From Lachnospiraceae bacterium (GTDB lineage Bacteria > Bacillota > Clostridia > Lachnospirales > Lachnospiraceae), in contig SVEK01000004.1 in assembly GCA_015057405.1 (NCBI GenBank), positions 1 to 64,000 of the forward strand: a DNA stretch of 64,000 bases. The letters run 5' to 3'. A program made the position numbers and the translations under genes. Below the pieces are notes generated by a model. The model searched no databases. It was not told the DNA's origin and saw only the letters and a program-made list of their open reading frames with translations. Below are positions 36,473 through 45,479 of the stretch, piece by piece. The first letter of the stretch is position 1; each line of letters begins with the position of its first letter.

Positions 36473-38764
36473 TTATGCTCTGTTGTAGTTAATCAAACAA
36501 CCTTTAAGGATAATTTCTCTTTCATCATCCGTAAGATTACCAAGTGTAAATTCACATTCCACAAGTGAATCCTTAACTACATATGCCTTGATAACATCAA
36601 TATGATTCTTAACTGCATCTGCAATTCCCGGAATGAAAATGTAATCACCGTTAGCAAACGGAAGCTGTTTGTCATCTCCTGCATATACAAAAGGAAGCAT
36701 ACCCCAGTTAATAAGGTTTGAACGATATCTCTTGGTTGCATATTCATTGGCAATATTAGCAAGTCCGCCAAGTACCCTCTGACATGATGCAGCCTGCTCT
36801 CTTGCCGAACCGTCTCCCGGCTTAACTGCAAAAATTGTACTTCCGATACCTACAGTGTCAGGATTGATGTCTGCAAATCTGGAATCTGCTTTAATAACAT
36901 CGTAAGCCTTTCCAAACTCACTGTCACACACAGAACCACCTTCCTGTCTGTCTGTCTCAACAGTTCTTACTTCCTTTGCTCTGCCAACATATTCAGGATC
37001 CTTACGTGAAAGAGCAAATTCAGCAAGTCCAAGCGGATTAGAACGATATGATGATGTTTCACCGGACGGAATAAGCTCATCTGTTGTTGTTACAGGGTCG
37101 TGAATCTCTGACACTACCTTAAGCATAATATTGTCTGTAAGCTCTATCATTGACGGCCAGTCCTTAATGTTTGGTCCGAGCTTAATCTCAACAGAAGGAT
37201 CTGCAACACCTTTACTGTCAAATACTCTGTTTGCATATATTGTACTGTCAAAATGATATTTAGGTGAAGAATATTCCACATCAATATCTGTTGCTGCTGT
37301 AAGATATCCTTTATTAGCTGCAGTTGCCGCAATAGAACGGGCATCCATAAGAGCAACTGAAGATATCTGACCATTTTGCAACTTAGAACCTTCCCTGTTA
37401 GGGAAATTACGTGTTGAATGTCTGATACTGAATGCATTGTTTGCCGGAGTATCTCCTGCACCGAAACAAGGACCACAGAATGCCGTCTTAACAATTGCTC
37501 CTGTAGCAAGCAAATCAGCAAGGCAACCGTTCTTCGCAAGTTCCATATATATTGGTGTACTTGCAGGGTAAACACTTAATGTAAACTCATCAGAACCAAT
37601 ACTTTTTCCTTTAATAATATCAGCTGCTGCACATATATTTTCAAATCCACCGCCGGCGCAACCTGCAATGATTCCCTGCTCAACATACAACTTACCGTTT
37701 CTTACTTTATCTTTGAGAGAATACTCAACTTGTCCGTCAAGACTTACGAGTGCTTTCTTCTCACAATCGTCAAGAATATCCATAAGATTAGCATTAAGCT
37801 CTTCGATTGTATATGCATTACTTGGATGGAACGGCATTGCTATCATTGGCTTAACCTTACTAAGGTCTACATATATCATACCATCATAGTATGCAACCGC
37901 TTTAGGATTAAGTTCTTTATAATCAGCAGTTCTGCCATGAATACTATAAAAATCCTTTATCTCATCATCAGTCTTCCAAATAGAAGAAAGACAAGTTGTC
38001 TCAGTTGTCATAACATCAACACCAATTCTGAAATCAGCACTCAAAGATGCAACTCCCGGACCAACAAACTCCATTACTTTATTATTAACATATCCGTTGG
38101 CAAATACAGCCTTAATTATAGCAAGAGCCACGTCCTGCGGACCAACACCCTTAACAGGCTCACCTGTCATGTATACACCAATAACTCCCGGCATCTTAAT
38201 ATCATATGTCTGAGAAAGTAACTGCTTCACAAGCTCAGGTCCGCCTTCACCTACTGCCATTGTACCAAGAGCACCATATCTTGTATGACTGTCAGAACCA
38301 AGAATCATCTTACCGCCGCCTGCAAGCATCTCTCTTGCGTACTGGTGAATAACTGCCTGATGAGGAGGAACATAAACTCCGCCATATCTTTTAGCACATG
38401 AAAGACCAAATACATGGTCGTCTTCATTAATAGTGCCACCAACTGCGCACAAACTATTATGACAGTTTGTAAGTACATACGGAATCGGAAATTTCTCAAG
38501 TCCTGATGCTCTTGCAGTCTGAATTATTCCTACAAAAGTAATATCATGTGAAGTAAGTTTATCAAATTTAATCTGAAGCTCCTTCATATTACCGGATACA
38601 TTGTGCTCACTTAAAATAGAATACGCAATAGTTCCTTTCGCAGCATCCTCTTTGGAAATATCACTACCTGTTTCTGCTTTAATCTGTTCTAAGACCTGCG
38701 GATTATCTTCAATAACTCTATCTCCGTTAATAAGATAAGCTCCGCCTTTACTCAATGTTATCAT
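36473..38764 (-). CDS. Aconitate hydratase (aconitase family)
   Basis: 763 aa. Isomerises citrate and isocitrate through a 4Fe-4S cluster. The cluster ligands are visible in [11 protein letters not shown]-type and later [10 protein letters not shown] and [17 protein letters not shown] segments; [23 protein letters not shown] is the substrate region, and the C-terminal swivel domain holds [14 protein letters not shown]. It is the single-chain form seen in clostridia. No citrate synthase or isocitrate dehydrogenase gene is nearby. AGGAGG precedes the ATG; promoter and terminator are both visible, so the gene is monocistronic. Confidence 0.9.
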   Translation of the reverse strand: MITLSKGGAYLINGDRVIEDNPQVLEQIKAETGSDISKEDAAKGTIAYSILSEHNVSGNMKELQIKFDKLTSHDITFVGIIQTARASGLEKFPIPYVLTNCHNSLCAVGGTINEDDHVFGLSCAKRYGGVYVPPHQAVIHQYAREMLAGGGKMILGSDSHTRYGALGTMAVGEGGPELVKQLLSQTYDIKMPGVIGVYMTGEPVKGVGPQDVALAIIKAVFANGYVNNKVMEFVGPGVASLSADFRIGVDVMTTETTCLSSIWKTDDEIKDFYSIHGRTADYKELNPKAVAYYDGMIYVDLSKVKPMIAMPFHPSNAYTIEELNANLMDILDDCEKKALVSLDGQVEYSLKDKVRNGKLYVEQGIIAGCAGGGFENICAAADIIKGKSIGSDEFTLSVYPASTPIYMELAKNGCLADLLATGAIVKTAFCGPCFGAGDTPANNAFSIRHSTRNFPNREGSKLQNGQISSVALMDARSIAATAANKGYLTAATDIDVEYSSPKYHFDSTIYANRVFDSKGVADPSVEIKLGPNIKDWPSMIELTDNIMLKVVSEIHDPVTTTDELIPSGETSSYRSNPLGLAEFALSRKDPEYVGRAKEVRTVETDRQEGGSVCDSEFGKAYDVIKADSRFADINPDTVGIGSTIFAVKPGDGSAREQAASCQRVLGGLANIANEYATKRYRSNLINWGMLPFVYAGDDKQLPFANGDYIFIPGIADAVKNHIDVIKAYVVKDSLVECEFTLGNLTDDEREIILKGCLINYNRA

Positions 38765-38816
38765 GACGTCCTCCTTTAAATATGTAAAAATGTACGATAA
38801 TTATTTACTCCGATGT

Positions 38817-38845
38817 AGTATACCATGTACATTTATTAAAATCAA
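38817..38845 (-). promoter_or_regulatory. Sigma-A-type promoter of the aconitase gene
   Basis: Minus strand TTGATT, 17-base spacer, TATACT, about 53 bases before the ATG. Confidence 0.65.
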
Positions 38846-38870
38846 TGCAGTAAAGTAAATGTTTTTTTAG

Positions 38871-38899
38871 TTGAAAACAAATGTGAATAGGGGTATACT
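38871..38899 (+). promoter_or_regulatory. Sigma-A-type promoter of the O-antigen-ligase-like gene
   Basis: TTGAAA, 17-base spacer, TATACT on the plus strand. It is divergent from, and only 25 bases away from, the aconitase promoter. Confidence 0.65.
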
Positions 38900-38988
38900 G
38901 TTGTAAATGTAGGGTTATCTATTTTTTTTTATTAACACCACGAAGTAATATGTAAGGAGAGACAAGCCGCAAGGCCTTATATTTATAT

Positions 38989-40371
38989 ATGAAAAATAAT
39001 AAATCAGACATTTTAACAGCAATTCTTACAACCACAACAGTATTAGTATTTATGCTAATGCTATATTTTGTGAAATTAGGTTCTATAAGCAATAAATATC
39101 CCCTGTACACAGGCATATTTATTGTTCTTATGTTGTTTATAATTACATCCGCATACCTGAAACAAAAAAATCATTTTACAAAAAAAGGCCGAAAAAAAAC
39201 AAATCACAAACAAAAGTATAATATAATTCTATTGGCCGTATGGATAATTACCGGTCTTTTTATGTTATACTCAGACATAATTGTTTTTAAAAAATACTGG
39301 TTGTTCAGTCTGATACTCTTGCTTTTATTCACTCCTCTGTTTATGATATTCAAACGTTTTTCTACTGACTACAGAGACAAGTTATGGCACTGGTATACTG
39401 CCGGCATAGAAATTGCATTTGTTATAGCTGCAGTAATGTGTTTCCTCTTTAGACCACAAATGGAAGGCTACCGCTATTGCGGCTTAACCATCAACCCTAA
39501 TGTATTTGCAAGATTTCTTCTTTCGGTGTGGATATGCCTTCTTTTCAGAATTAATGAAAATGTCCATAAAGTAGCTGATATGAAAAAATATATTCGAATC
39601 GGAATTGAAGGTGGTATGGTTTTATTTTTTATGTATGCAACAGGTTCAAGAACTTCATTTCTTGCTGTAGCAGTTATCTCCTTCATATGGTTTATTGTGC
39701 TTGTTTACTATTCAAGAAAAAACAACAAAATATTCCTGCGCCACCTAATACTTGCTATTGCAATTTCTATTCCGTCATTCGCAATGTCTCATATCGCTCT
39801 AAACACTATACCGGATATAGTTAACCGTCCCATTACATATGAAAATGACAAGTTATTTGTTTCAAACAACGACAACTGTACCATATGTTATGCTGCCGGT
39901 ACCGACCATATTGACAATACTATCCCGTCATCTGCTCAAGCAGGAGTATCTGCAATTGACCGCATAACTTCCATATTTGACGACAATACAACTCTTGACA
40001 CAATTCTTAACGGACGACTCGAAATATACAAACACTACATTGAAGACATTGATTACGAAGGCCATATAAAATACAGTAAAAAGTTTAACCACAAACGTGT
40101 ACCTCATGCTCACAACAGCTGGATACAGGTCGCTTATACTTATGGTTTATTAGCCGGGATTGCATATACTCTACTTACAATTCTTGCATTCATTTATTCC
40201 ATAAGATATCTTATAAAATTCAATAATAAAAGAAGCACTGCCGTGCTTCCATTACTTATTGTGATTGCATTTGGAATCACTTCTCTTACGGAGTGTCTTA
40301 TTCTTCCAATACAATCATTACTTGCTTTTTCCTTTTATTTTACTGTTGGTGAACTTATTAACTCCAAGTGA
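38989..40371 (+). CDS. O-antigen ligase/polymerase-like membrane protein
   Basis: 460 aa with about ten membrane helices and a large extracytoplasmic loop before the penultimate helices. The loop ends in RVPHAHNSWIQVAYTYGLLAGIAY, where the His-Asn pair (HAHN) is typical of the Wzy_C (WaaL/O-antigen polymerase) family; ATGSRTSFLAVAV is the other conserved segment. Such proteins join glycan repeat units on the outer face of the membrane. No glycosyltransferases surround it apart from glf. An AAGGAGAG sequence lies about 30 bases before the ATG, too far for a normal ribosome binding site, and no closer site is seen. The 3' end overlaps vanZ tail to tail. Confidence 0.8.
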   Translation: MKNNKSDILTAILTTTTVLVFMLMLYFVKLGSISNKYPLYTGIFIVLMLFIITSAYLKQKNHFTKKGRKKTNHKQKYNIILLAVWIITGLFMLYSDIIVFKKYWLFSLILLLLFTPLFMIFKRFSTDYRDKLWHWYTAGIEIAFVIAAVMCFLFRPQMEGYRYCGLTINPNVFARFLLSVWICLLFRINENVHKVADMKKYIRIGIEGGMVLFFMYATGSRTSFLAVAVISFIWFIVLVYYSRKNNKIFLRHLILAIAISIPSFAMSHIALNTIPDIVNRPITYENDKLFVSNNDNCTICYAAGTDHIDNTIPSSAQAGVSAIDRITSIFDDNTTLDTILNGRLEIYKHYIEDIDYEGHIKYSKKFNHKRVPHAHNSWIQVAYTYGLLAGIAYTLLTILAFIYSIRYLIKFNNKRSTAVLPLLIVIAFGITSLTECLILPIQSLLAFSFYFTVGELINSK

Positions 40372-40797
40372 TACCAACATTCCAATTGCAGCACCCAGAG
40401 AATCTATTAACACATCTGTTATATTCCCGTCTCTTCCCGGAGTAAATGTCTGATGAAATTCATCTGACATGGCGAATAATACACATATTAAAAATACAAT
40501 CCCAACAATCTTTTTATTCATTCCGAATAGCACTGCCGACGGTATAATCAGCAGTACATATAATATGGCAAATTCCGTCATATGGGCAAGTTTTCTAACA
40601 GGAGCATGAAGTAACTCAACCACTTCATAAAATTCCTGTTCTGACATAGGCTCTCCTATATCAATTATCTCCACTAACCTTTCCGTTACATCAAGACTAA
40701 GCGAAGATGACTGTTTTGCATCACTTCCCGAGAAACCGCCTATAATAAGCATCCAAATTAGCGCAGGGATATACGCAAGATACCAGAGCATTTTCAT
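40318..40797 (-). CDS. VanZ family membrane protein
   Basis: About 159 aa with four membrane helices. The VanZ pattern is clear: FSGSDAKQSSSLS after TM1, LLHAPVRKLAHMTEFAILYVLL (conserved KxxHxxEF/Y), and DEFHQTFTPGRDGNITDVLIDSLGAAIG. Some members give teicoplanin resistance, but most are of unknown role. ATG at 40797 is nine bases after AGGAG; the ATG at 40803 is too close. The last 54 bases overlap the convergent plus-strand gene. It follows glf by 39 bases and is likely co-transcribed with it. Confidence 0.9.
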   Translation of the reverse strand: MKMLWYLAYIPALIWMLIIGGFSGSDAKQSSSLSLDVTERLVEIIDIGEPMSEQEFYEVVELLHAPVRKLAHMTEFAILYVLLIIPSAVLFGMNKKIVGIVFLICVLFAMSDEFHQTFTPGRDGNITDVLIDSLGAAIGMLVSLGVNKFTNSKIKGKSK

Positions 40798-40836
40798 CTG
40801 CATACTCTCCTAATACAAAATCATTATACGTAGTTC

Positions 40837-41940
40837 TTAATTATTTTCCGACAAAGATTCCACTGTTTCTAATGCCGCCTCGATTACATTATGCATGTCA
40901 TAATACTTATACATACCGAGTCTTCCGCCAAAAACGACTTTGTCATCTTTATCTGCAAGAGCTTTGTATTTTGCATATAACGCATTATTTTTTTCGTCAT
41001 TCATCGGATAATAAGGCTCATCTCCCCGTTTCCATGACGCCGGGTATTCTCTTGTTATAACAGTTTTTTCTCCTATTCCGTATTCAAAATGTTTATGCTC
41101 AATAATCCTTGTATACGGCACTTCATATTCCGTATAATTAACTACTGCATTACCCTGATAATTATCAATATCCATAACTTCAGTTTCAAATCTCAAACTT
41201 CTATATTCCAACTCGCCGTAACAATAGTCATAATACTCATCAATCATACCTGTATACACTATTTTATCAGCGATAGAATTGTATTCTTCTTTATTATCCA
41301 AGTAATCTTTTCCAAGTTCAACAGTTATTCCGTCAAGCATCTTTTCAATCATTTTTGTATATCCGCCAATAGGTATTCCCTGATAACTGTCATTAAAATA
41401 ATTGTTATCATATGTCATACGCACCGGCAATCTTTTTATTATAAATGCCGGCAATTCAGTTGCTCTTTTTCCCCACTGTTTTTCTGTATAACCCTTAACA
41501 AGCTTTTCATATATATCTTTTCCAATCAATGACAACGCCTGTTCTTCAAGATTAGTAGGATTATCTATTCCGGCTTCCTTAATCTGCTCATCAATTTTCT
41601 TTTTTGCTTCACAAGGAGTAACAACTCCCCACAATTTATTGAATGTATTCATGTTAAACGGAAGATTATATAATTCATCCTTATATCTTGCTACCGGAGA
41701 ATTAGTATAACGATTAAACTCCACAAAAGAGTTAACATAATCCCATATTTTCTTATTACTTGTATGAAAAATGTGTGCACCGTATTGATGAACGTTTATA
41801 CCCTCTACATTTTCTGTGTATACATTTCCGCCTATGTGACTGCGCTTATCTATAACAAGGCATGTTTTCCCTTTCTTAGACATTTCGTGGGCAAATACTG
41901 CACCAAATAATCCGGCACCAACAATTAAATAATCGTACAT
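40837..41940 (-). CDS. glf: UDP-galactopyranose mutase
   Basis: 367 aa flavoenzyme that interconverts UDP-Galp and UDP-Galf, the donor of galactofuranose for surface glycans. The FAD-binding GAGLFGAVFAHEMSKKGK at the N-terminus, GGNVYTENVEGINVHQYGAHIFHTSN, the VVTPCEA-type segment, and KGYTEKQWG are diagnostic. AGAAGGAG precedes the ATG. It is isolated from any large polysaccharide cluster; an O-antigen-ligase-like gene and vanZ are beside it. Confidence 0.95.
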   Translation of the reverse strand: MYDYLIVGAGLFGAVFAHEMSKKGKTCLVIDKRSHIGGNVYTENVEGINVHQYGAHIFHTSNKKIWDYVNSFVEFNRYTNSPVARYKDELYNLPFNMNTFNKLWGVVTPCEAKKKIDEQIKEAGIDNPTNLEEQALSLIGKDIYEKLVKGYTEKQWGKRATELPAFIIKRLPVRMTYDNNYFNDSYQGIPIGGYTKMIEKMLDGITVELGKDYLDNKEEYNSIADKIVYTGMIDEYYDYCYGELEYRSLRFETEVMDIDNYQGNAVVNYTEYEVPYTRIIEHKHFEYGIGEKTVITREYPASWKRGDEPYYPMNDEKNNALYAKYKALADKDDKVVFGGRLGMYKYYDMHNVIEAALETVESLSENN

Positions 41941-42040
41941 ACAATTTTCTCCTTCTTAAATCAATTCCTTACTTATGGCATTTACTAATTAATAGTCATC
42001 TTTAATTGAAATACTTCAACTCATCATTTTAAACATACTA

Positions 42041-42134
42041 AATCTTATGTCTGAATAACTGGATCTTATGTATAATAATACATTTATGTCTGACCATCTG
42101 AATCTTATATCTGATAATATATTTATGTCAGGTG
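42041..42134. repeat. Cluster of degenerate TTATGTCTGA-type repeats between fba and glf
   Basis: The motif AATCTTATGTCTGA (42041) recurs as CTTATGTATAATA, TTTATGTCTGACC, AATCTTATATCTGA (42101) and TTTATGTCAGG. Copies are irregularly spaced, so this is not a CRISPR. The run ends in a perfect hairpin. The gap has no gene. Confidence 0.5.
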
Positions 42135-42157
42135 CAGATAAATCCACACCTGACATA
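42124..42157 (-). terminator. Perfect 11-bp hairpin after fba (possible terminator)
   Basis: TATGTCAGGTG pairs with CACCTGACATA around a 12-base loop, about 60 bases after the fba stop. The minus-strand side lacks a real T-run (AAATATATTATC), so termination is possible but not assured. Confidence 0.45.
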
Positions 42158-42218
42158 TAAATCAAAACTATAATTCTTAACTATACGATAAAATTAAATC
42201 GTAATCACCTTACTGTAA

Positions 42219-43187
42219 TCAAGCCTTACCGTTACTTCCAAGAACGTTAACGATCTTATGAGCAACCATATCCTTAACTGCCTGACGAGCAGGTTTAAGG
42301 TACTGACGTGGGTCAAAGTGTGATGGATTCTCATTGAAGTACTGACGCATAACAGCAGTCATAGCAAGACGGATATCTGAATCGATATTAATCTTACATA
42401 CAGCAAGCTTAGCAGCTTCACGAAGCTGATCTTCAGGAATACCAATAGCATCAGGCATCTGTCCGCCATTTTCATTAATAATCTTAACAAAATCCTGTGG
42501 AACTGATGATGAACCGTGAAGAACGATTGGGAAACCAGGAATCATGTCAATACACTCTTTTAATACATCGAAACGAAGTGGAGGTGGAACAAGGATTCCC
42601 TTCTCGTTACGTGTACACTGAGCAGCTGTAAACTTGTAAGCACCATGTGATGTTCCGATTGCAATTGCAAGAGAGTCACATCCTGTCTTATCTACGAATT
42701 CAGCAACTTCTTCAGGACGTGTATAACTTTCCTGTCCTGCTTCTACTACTACTTCATCCTCTACACCGGCAAGTGTTCCAAGCTCAGCCTCAACTACAGC
42801 ACCATGAGCATGAGCATATTCTACAACCTGCTTAGTAATAGCAATGTTCTCTTCGAATGGCTTTGAAGAAGCATCAATCATAACTGATGTAAATCCACCA
42901 TCGATACAGCTCTTACAAAGTTCGAAAGAATCACCATGATCAAGATGAAGAGCAATTGGAATATCCGGATTCTCAGCTACAGCAGCCTCAACTAATTTAA
43001 CAAGGTATGTGTGGTTAGCATAAGCACGTGCTCCCTTAGATACCTGAAGGATAACAGGACTGTTAAGCTCGCCTGCAGCCTCTGTAATACCCTGTACAAT
43101 TTCCATGTTGTTAACATTGAATGCACCGATAGCATATCCGCCATCATAAGCTTTTTTGAACATTTCTGTCGTTGTTACTAATGCCAT
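42219..43187 (-). CDS. fba: Class II fructose-1,6-bisphosphate aldolase
   Basis: 322 aa zinc enzyme splitting fructose-1,6-bisphosphate into DHAP and glyceraldehyde-3-phosphate. Zinc and substrate motifs are visible: ALHLDHGDSFELCKSCIDGGFTSVMIDAS, VEAELGTLAG, AIAIGTSHGAYKF, and FPIVLHGSSSVP. An AAGGAGATAG site precedes the ATG. It lies 71 bases after the PPi-PFK gene, so consecutive glycolytic steps are adjacent. Confidence 0.96.
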   Translation of the reverse strand: MALVTTTEMFKKAYDGGYAIGAFNVNNMEIVQGITEAAGELNSPVILQVSKGARAYANHTYLVKLVEAAVAENPDIPIALHLDHGDSFELCKSCIDGGFTSVMIDASSKPFEENIAITKQVVEYAHAHGAVVEAELGTLAGVEDEVVVEAGQESYTRPEEVAEFVDKTGCDSLAIAIGTSHGAYKFTAAQCTRNEKGILVPPPLRFDVLKECIDMIPGFPIVLHGSSSVPQDFVKIINENGGQMPDAIGIPEDQLREAAKLAVCKINIDSDIRLAMTAVMRQYFNENPSHFDPRQYLKPARQAVKDMVAHKIVNVLGSNGKA

Positions 43188-43258
43188 TTTACTATCTCCT
43201 TTTCATATTATTATAGAATTCATTATAAAGGGTAAATAACCCACTATATAATCATTAA

Positions 43259-44482
43259 TTATCTTACAAGATGTGCAGGAACTCCATCTACATACATTGG
43301 AGTAAGCTCACCCATAATAAGTGGTCTTGCATAATTTACATAATCATCTGTAAGTCCGCAACCATCTTCTGTAATCCACTCATCCGGTACTTTACGCTCA
43401 ACGTTAGCGATGTCATGAATGTCATGAGCACTTGTACCACACTGATATGGATCTTCTCCGTTACGGTCAAGTGTAATCATCATTGCTGTCTTACCTGCAT
43501 CAGCAGCCTTAACAGCATCAGCACCAACCTGGAATGCCTCATTAATATCTGTAAGTGATGCAATATGAGTTGCAGCTCTCTGAAGAGTTGAGAACTCAAT
43601 TGCTCTTGTCTTAAGTCCTGTCTCAGCAGCAACAAGCTCAGCAAGTTTAACAGCTGTTCCTGACATCTGCTTATGACCAAATGCGTCAACAGCTACTTCT
43701 CTACCGATCTCACATACATAACGTCCATCAGCAATCTTAACACCTTCTGATACAGCAATTACAACAGAAGACTTAACTGCTGCAAGTTCTTTAACTTTCT
43801 CTACAAACTTGTCCATATCAAATACTTTCTCAGGAAGATATATAGCATCCGGTCCTTCGCAATCAGCAGTCTTTGAAAGAGCAGCTGCAGCTGTAAGCCA
43901 TCCTGCATTACGTCCCATAATTTCAACGATACATACAGTAGGTTTCTTAGCACCAAATGAAGAGTTATCACGAATAATCTCTTTCATTGATGTTGCAATA
44001 TACTTTGCAGCAGAACCATATCCAGGACAATGATCTGTTATAGGAAGATCGTTGTCGATAGTTTTTGGAACACCAACAAATCTCTGGCTCTTTCCGTGAG
44101 CAGCCGCATAATCTGAAAGCATCTTAACTGTATCCATTGAGTCATTACCACCACAATAGAAAAGATACTCAATGTCATGCTTTTCCATAACTTCAAATAT
44201 TTTCTCATATACTTCTTCATTGCCTTCAATCTTAGGCATCTTGAAACGGCATGAACCAAGGAATGCAGATGGTGTTCTCTTAAGCATCTCTACACCAGTT
44301 GGTGTTGCAAGATAATCATCAAGATCACAAATCTTGTCATCAAGGAATCCTTCAATTCCGTGAACCATTCCATATACTTTGTCAATTCCAAGCTTCTTAG
44401 CCTGAGAATACACACCCGCAACTGATGAATTGATAACAGCTGTAGGTCCGCCAGACTGTCCAACAACGATGTTCTTACCCAT
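43259..44482 (-). CDS. pfp: Pyrophosphate-dependent 6-phosphofructokinase
   Basis: 407 aa. Family motifs include GQSGGPTAVINSSVAG, FYCGGNDSMDTVKML, PKTIDNDLPITDHCPGYGSAAKY, and EIMGRNAGWLTAAAALS. The Asp in GGND (in place of the Gly of ATP-type GGDGS) and the PKTIDND segment with Lys fit PPi as phosphoryl donor, making the step reversible. CGGAGG precedes the ATG. Its own strong promoter lies in the gap upstream; fba is directly downstream. Confidence 0.93.
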   Translation of the reverse strand: MGKNIVVGQSGGPTAVINSSVAGVYSQAKKLGIDKVYGMVHGIEGFLDDKICDLDDYLATPTGVEMLKRTPSAFLGSCRFKMPKIEGNEEVYEKIFEVMEKHDIEYLFYCGGNDSMDTVKMLSDYAAAHGKSQRFVGVPKTIDNDLPITDHCPGYGSAAKYIATSMKEIIRDNSSFGAKKPTVCIVEIMGRNAGWLTAAAALSKTADCEGPDAIYLPEKVFDMDKFVEKVKELAAVKSSVVIAVSEGVKIADGRYVCEIGREVAVDAFGHKQMSGTAVKLAELVAAETGLKTRAIEFSTLQRAATHIASLTDINEAFQVGADAVKAADAGKTAMMITLDRNGEDPYQCGTSAHDIHDIANVERKVPDEWITEDGCGLTDDYVNYARPLIMGELTPMYVDGVPAHLVR

Positions 44483-44548
44483 TATTACTACCTCCGATTA
44501 ATAAAATAATTTGATAATTAATTGATAATTATTCCATATACGGCAAAT

Positions 44549-44577
44549 ATTATATCAAACCACATAGCATATTTCAA
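44549..44577 (-). promoter_or_regulatory. Sigma-A-type promoter of pfp
   Basis: Minus strand TTGAAA, 17-base spacer, perfect TATAAT. The leader of about 60 bases holds a direct repeat of TTGATAATTA (plus-strand sense). Confidence 0.7.
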
Positions 44578-44593
44578 CAGAAATTTTATGGGG

Positions 44594-44767
44594 TTACTGT
44601 TTTCTTGCAAGTTTATATTCATCTTCCAATGTAAAAAATGAACATGAATCCATATTACCCCTCATAAACTTTGCCATATCATCCTCGTCAAGATTAACAT
44701 CACAATAATAATAATCTTCTAATTCGTCATACACGTAATTTGCACACATATCGCATGAGCCTGCCAT
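44594..44767 (-). CDS. Small cysteine-containing protein, DUF6472-like
   Basis: A 57-aa ORF missed by the ORF track. It starts MAGSCDMCANYVYDELEDYYYC and contains C-x2-C, a later Cys in YYYCDVNLDEDDM, and SCSFF, so four to five cysteines could bind a metal. It ends DEYKLARKQ. The pattern matches, from memory, short proteins of the DUF6472 family that are widespread in Lachnospiraceae and of unknown function. AGGGGG lies seven bases before the ATG. The upstream 179-aa ORF runs 49 bases into it in another frame. Confidence 0.75.
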   Translation of the reverse strand: MAGSCDMCANYVYDELEDYYYCDVNLDEDDMAKFMRGNMDSCSFFTLEDEYKLARKQ

Positions 44768-45258
44768 AGTATTACCCCCTTTTTAATAAAAGAATACTCT
44801 ATCTTTTCCTCAGACTTAAGTCCGGAATATTCATTACTCTTTCTGAAGTTTTTCCATACATCGTTATAAACATTATGAAGCACAATTTTATCCGGATCAT
44901 CAATACTTACCATACAATGAGCTTCTTCAACAATCTGATTAGCCTGTTCTTTTGTTCGACAATGTTTAAGTTTTTCCTGAAGAATACGGCGTTTCATTTC
45001 TGTTCTTTCGGCATGCAGATACATTTCAGGATAATATACCCTTAAGTAATTCATTTCTTTTGCAGTTAATTTTTTGCCACTATAATAACGTCTGCATATT
45101 TCCTTAAAATAATCGTTCTTTTCCTCATCTGACATTGCCGATGTTTCGGTCACATATTCATCGATGTATTTTTTTATTATTACATTTTCCGTATTATTAA
45201 TATTATTCTTACAGTTGTAAACTAATGTTGCGTTTATTCCTACAGACTGATTGTTCAT
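44719..45258 (-). CDS. Hypothetical protein, 179 aa
   Basis: Not recognised. It is hydrophilic and largely helical with many Lys/Glu/Tyr, for example MSDEEKNDYFKEICRRYYSGKKLTAKEMNYLRVYYPEMYLHAERTEMKRRILQEKL; no signal peptide, membrane helix or catalytic motif is seen. GGGGAG precedes the ATG well. The last ~16 residues (WQAHAICVQITCMTN) are an out-of-frame reading of the next gene's start, so the natural C-terminus may be there by chance. It pairs with the DUF6472-like gene as an apparent two-gene unit. Confidence 0.65.
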   Translation of the reverse strand: MNNQSVGINATLVYNCKNNINNTENVIIKKYIDEYVTETSAMSDEEKNDYFKEICRRYYSGKKLTAKEMNYLRVYYPEMYLHAERTEMKRRILQEKLKHCRTKEQANQIVEEAHCMVSIDDPDKIVLHNVYNDVWKNFRKSNEYSGLKSEEKIEYSFIKKGVILWQAHAICVQITCMTN

Positions 45259-45402
45259 ATAATACTCCCCTTCACCTAAAACTTACAATATGTTTATCTT
45301 TTATAGTATCGGCTTACATGGAAAATATACTTATGAATCAATATAAGTTTTTGGATAATCATATTTACAAACAACTCTGTAAATATATTTGCAATGAATC
45401 TC

Positions 45403-45444
45403 AAAAAAAACCGGAAACAACAGCAACACACTATCGAATCCGGT
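45403..45444 (-). terminator. Candidate intrinsic terminator after rpe
   Basis: ACCGGA and TCCGGT form a six-pair stem around a 23-base spacer and are followed on the minus strand by a run of seven to eight T. It lies at the end of the def-to-rpe operon. Confidence 0.55.
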
Positions 45445-45479
45445 CAATTATCAATTGCAATCATCTAAAATATAAAGTT

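Noticed and set aside
37147-37575. 142-aa minus-strand ORF
   Set aside because: Another frame inside the aconitase gene.
38989-41940. Surface polysaccharide gene cluster
   Set aside because: Only an O-antigen-ligase-like gene, vanZ and glf are present; no glycosyltransferase, flippase or initiating transferase.
42041-42134. CRISPR-like repeats
   Set aside because: Copies are diverged, short and unevenly spaced, with no unique spacers and no cas genes.
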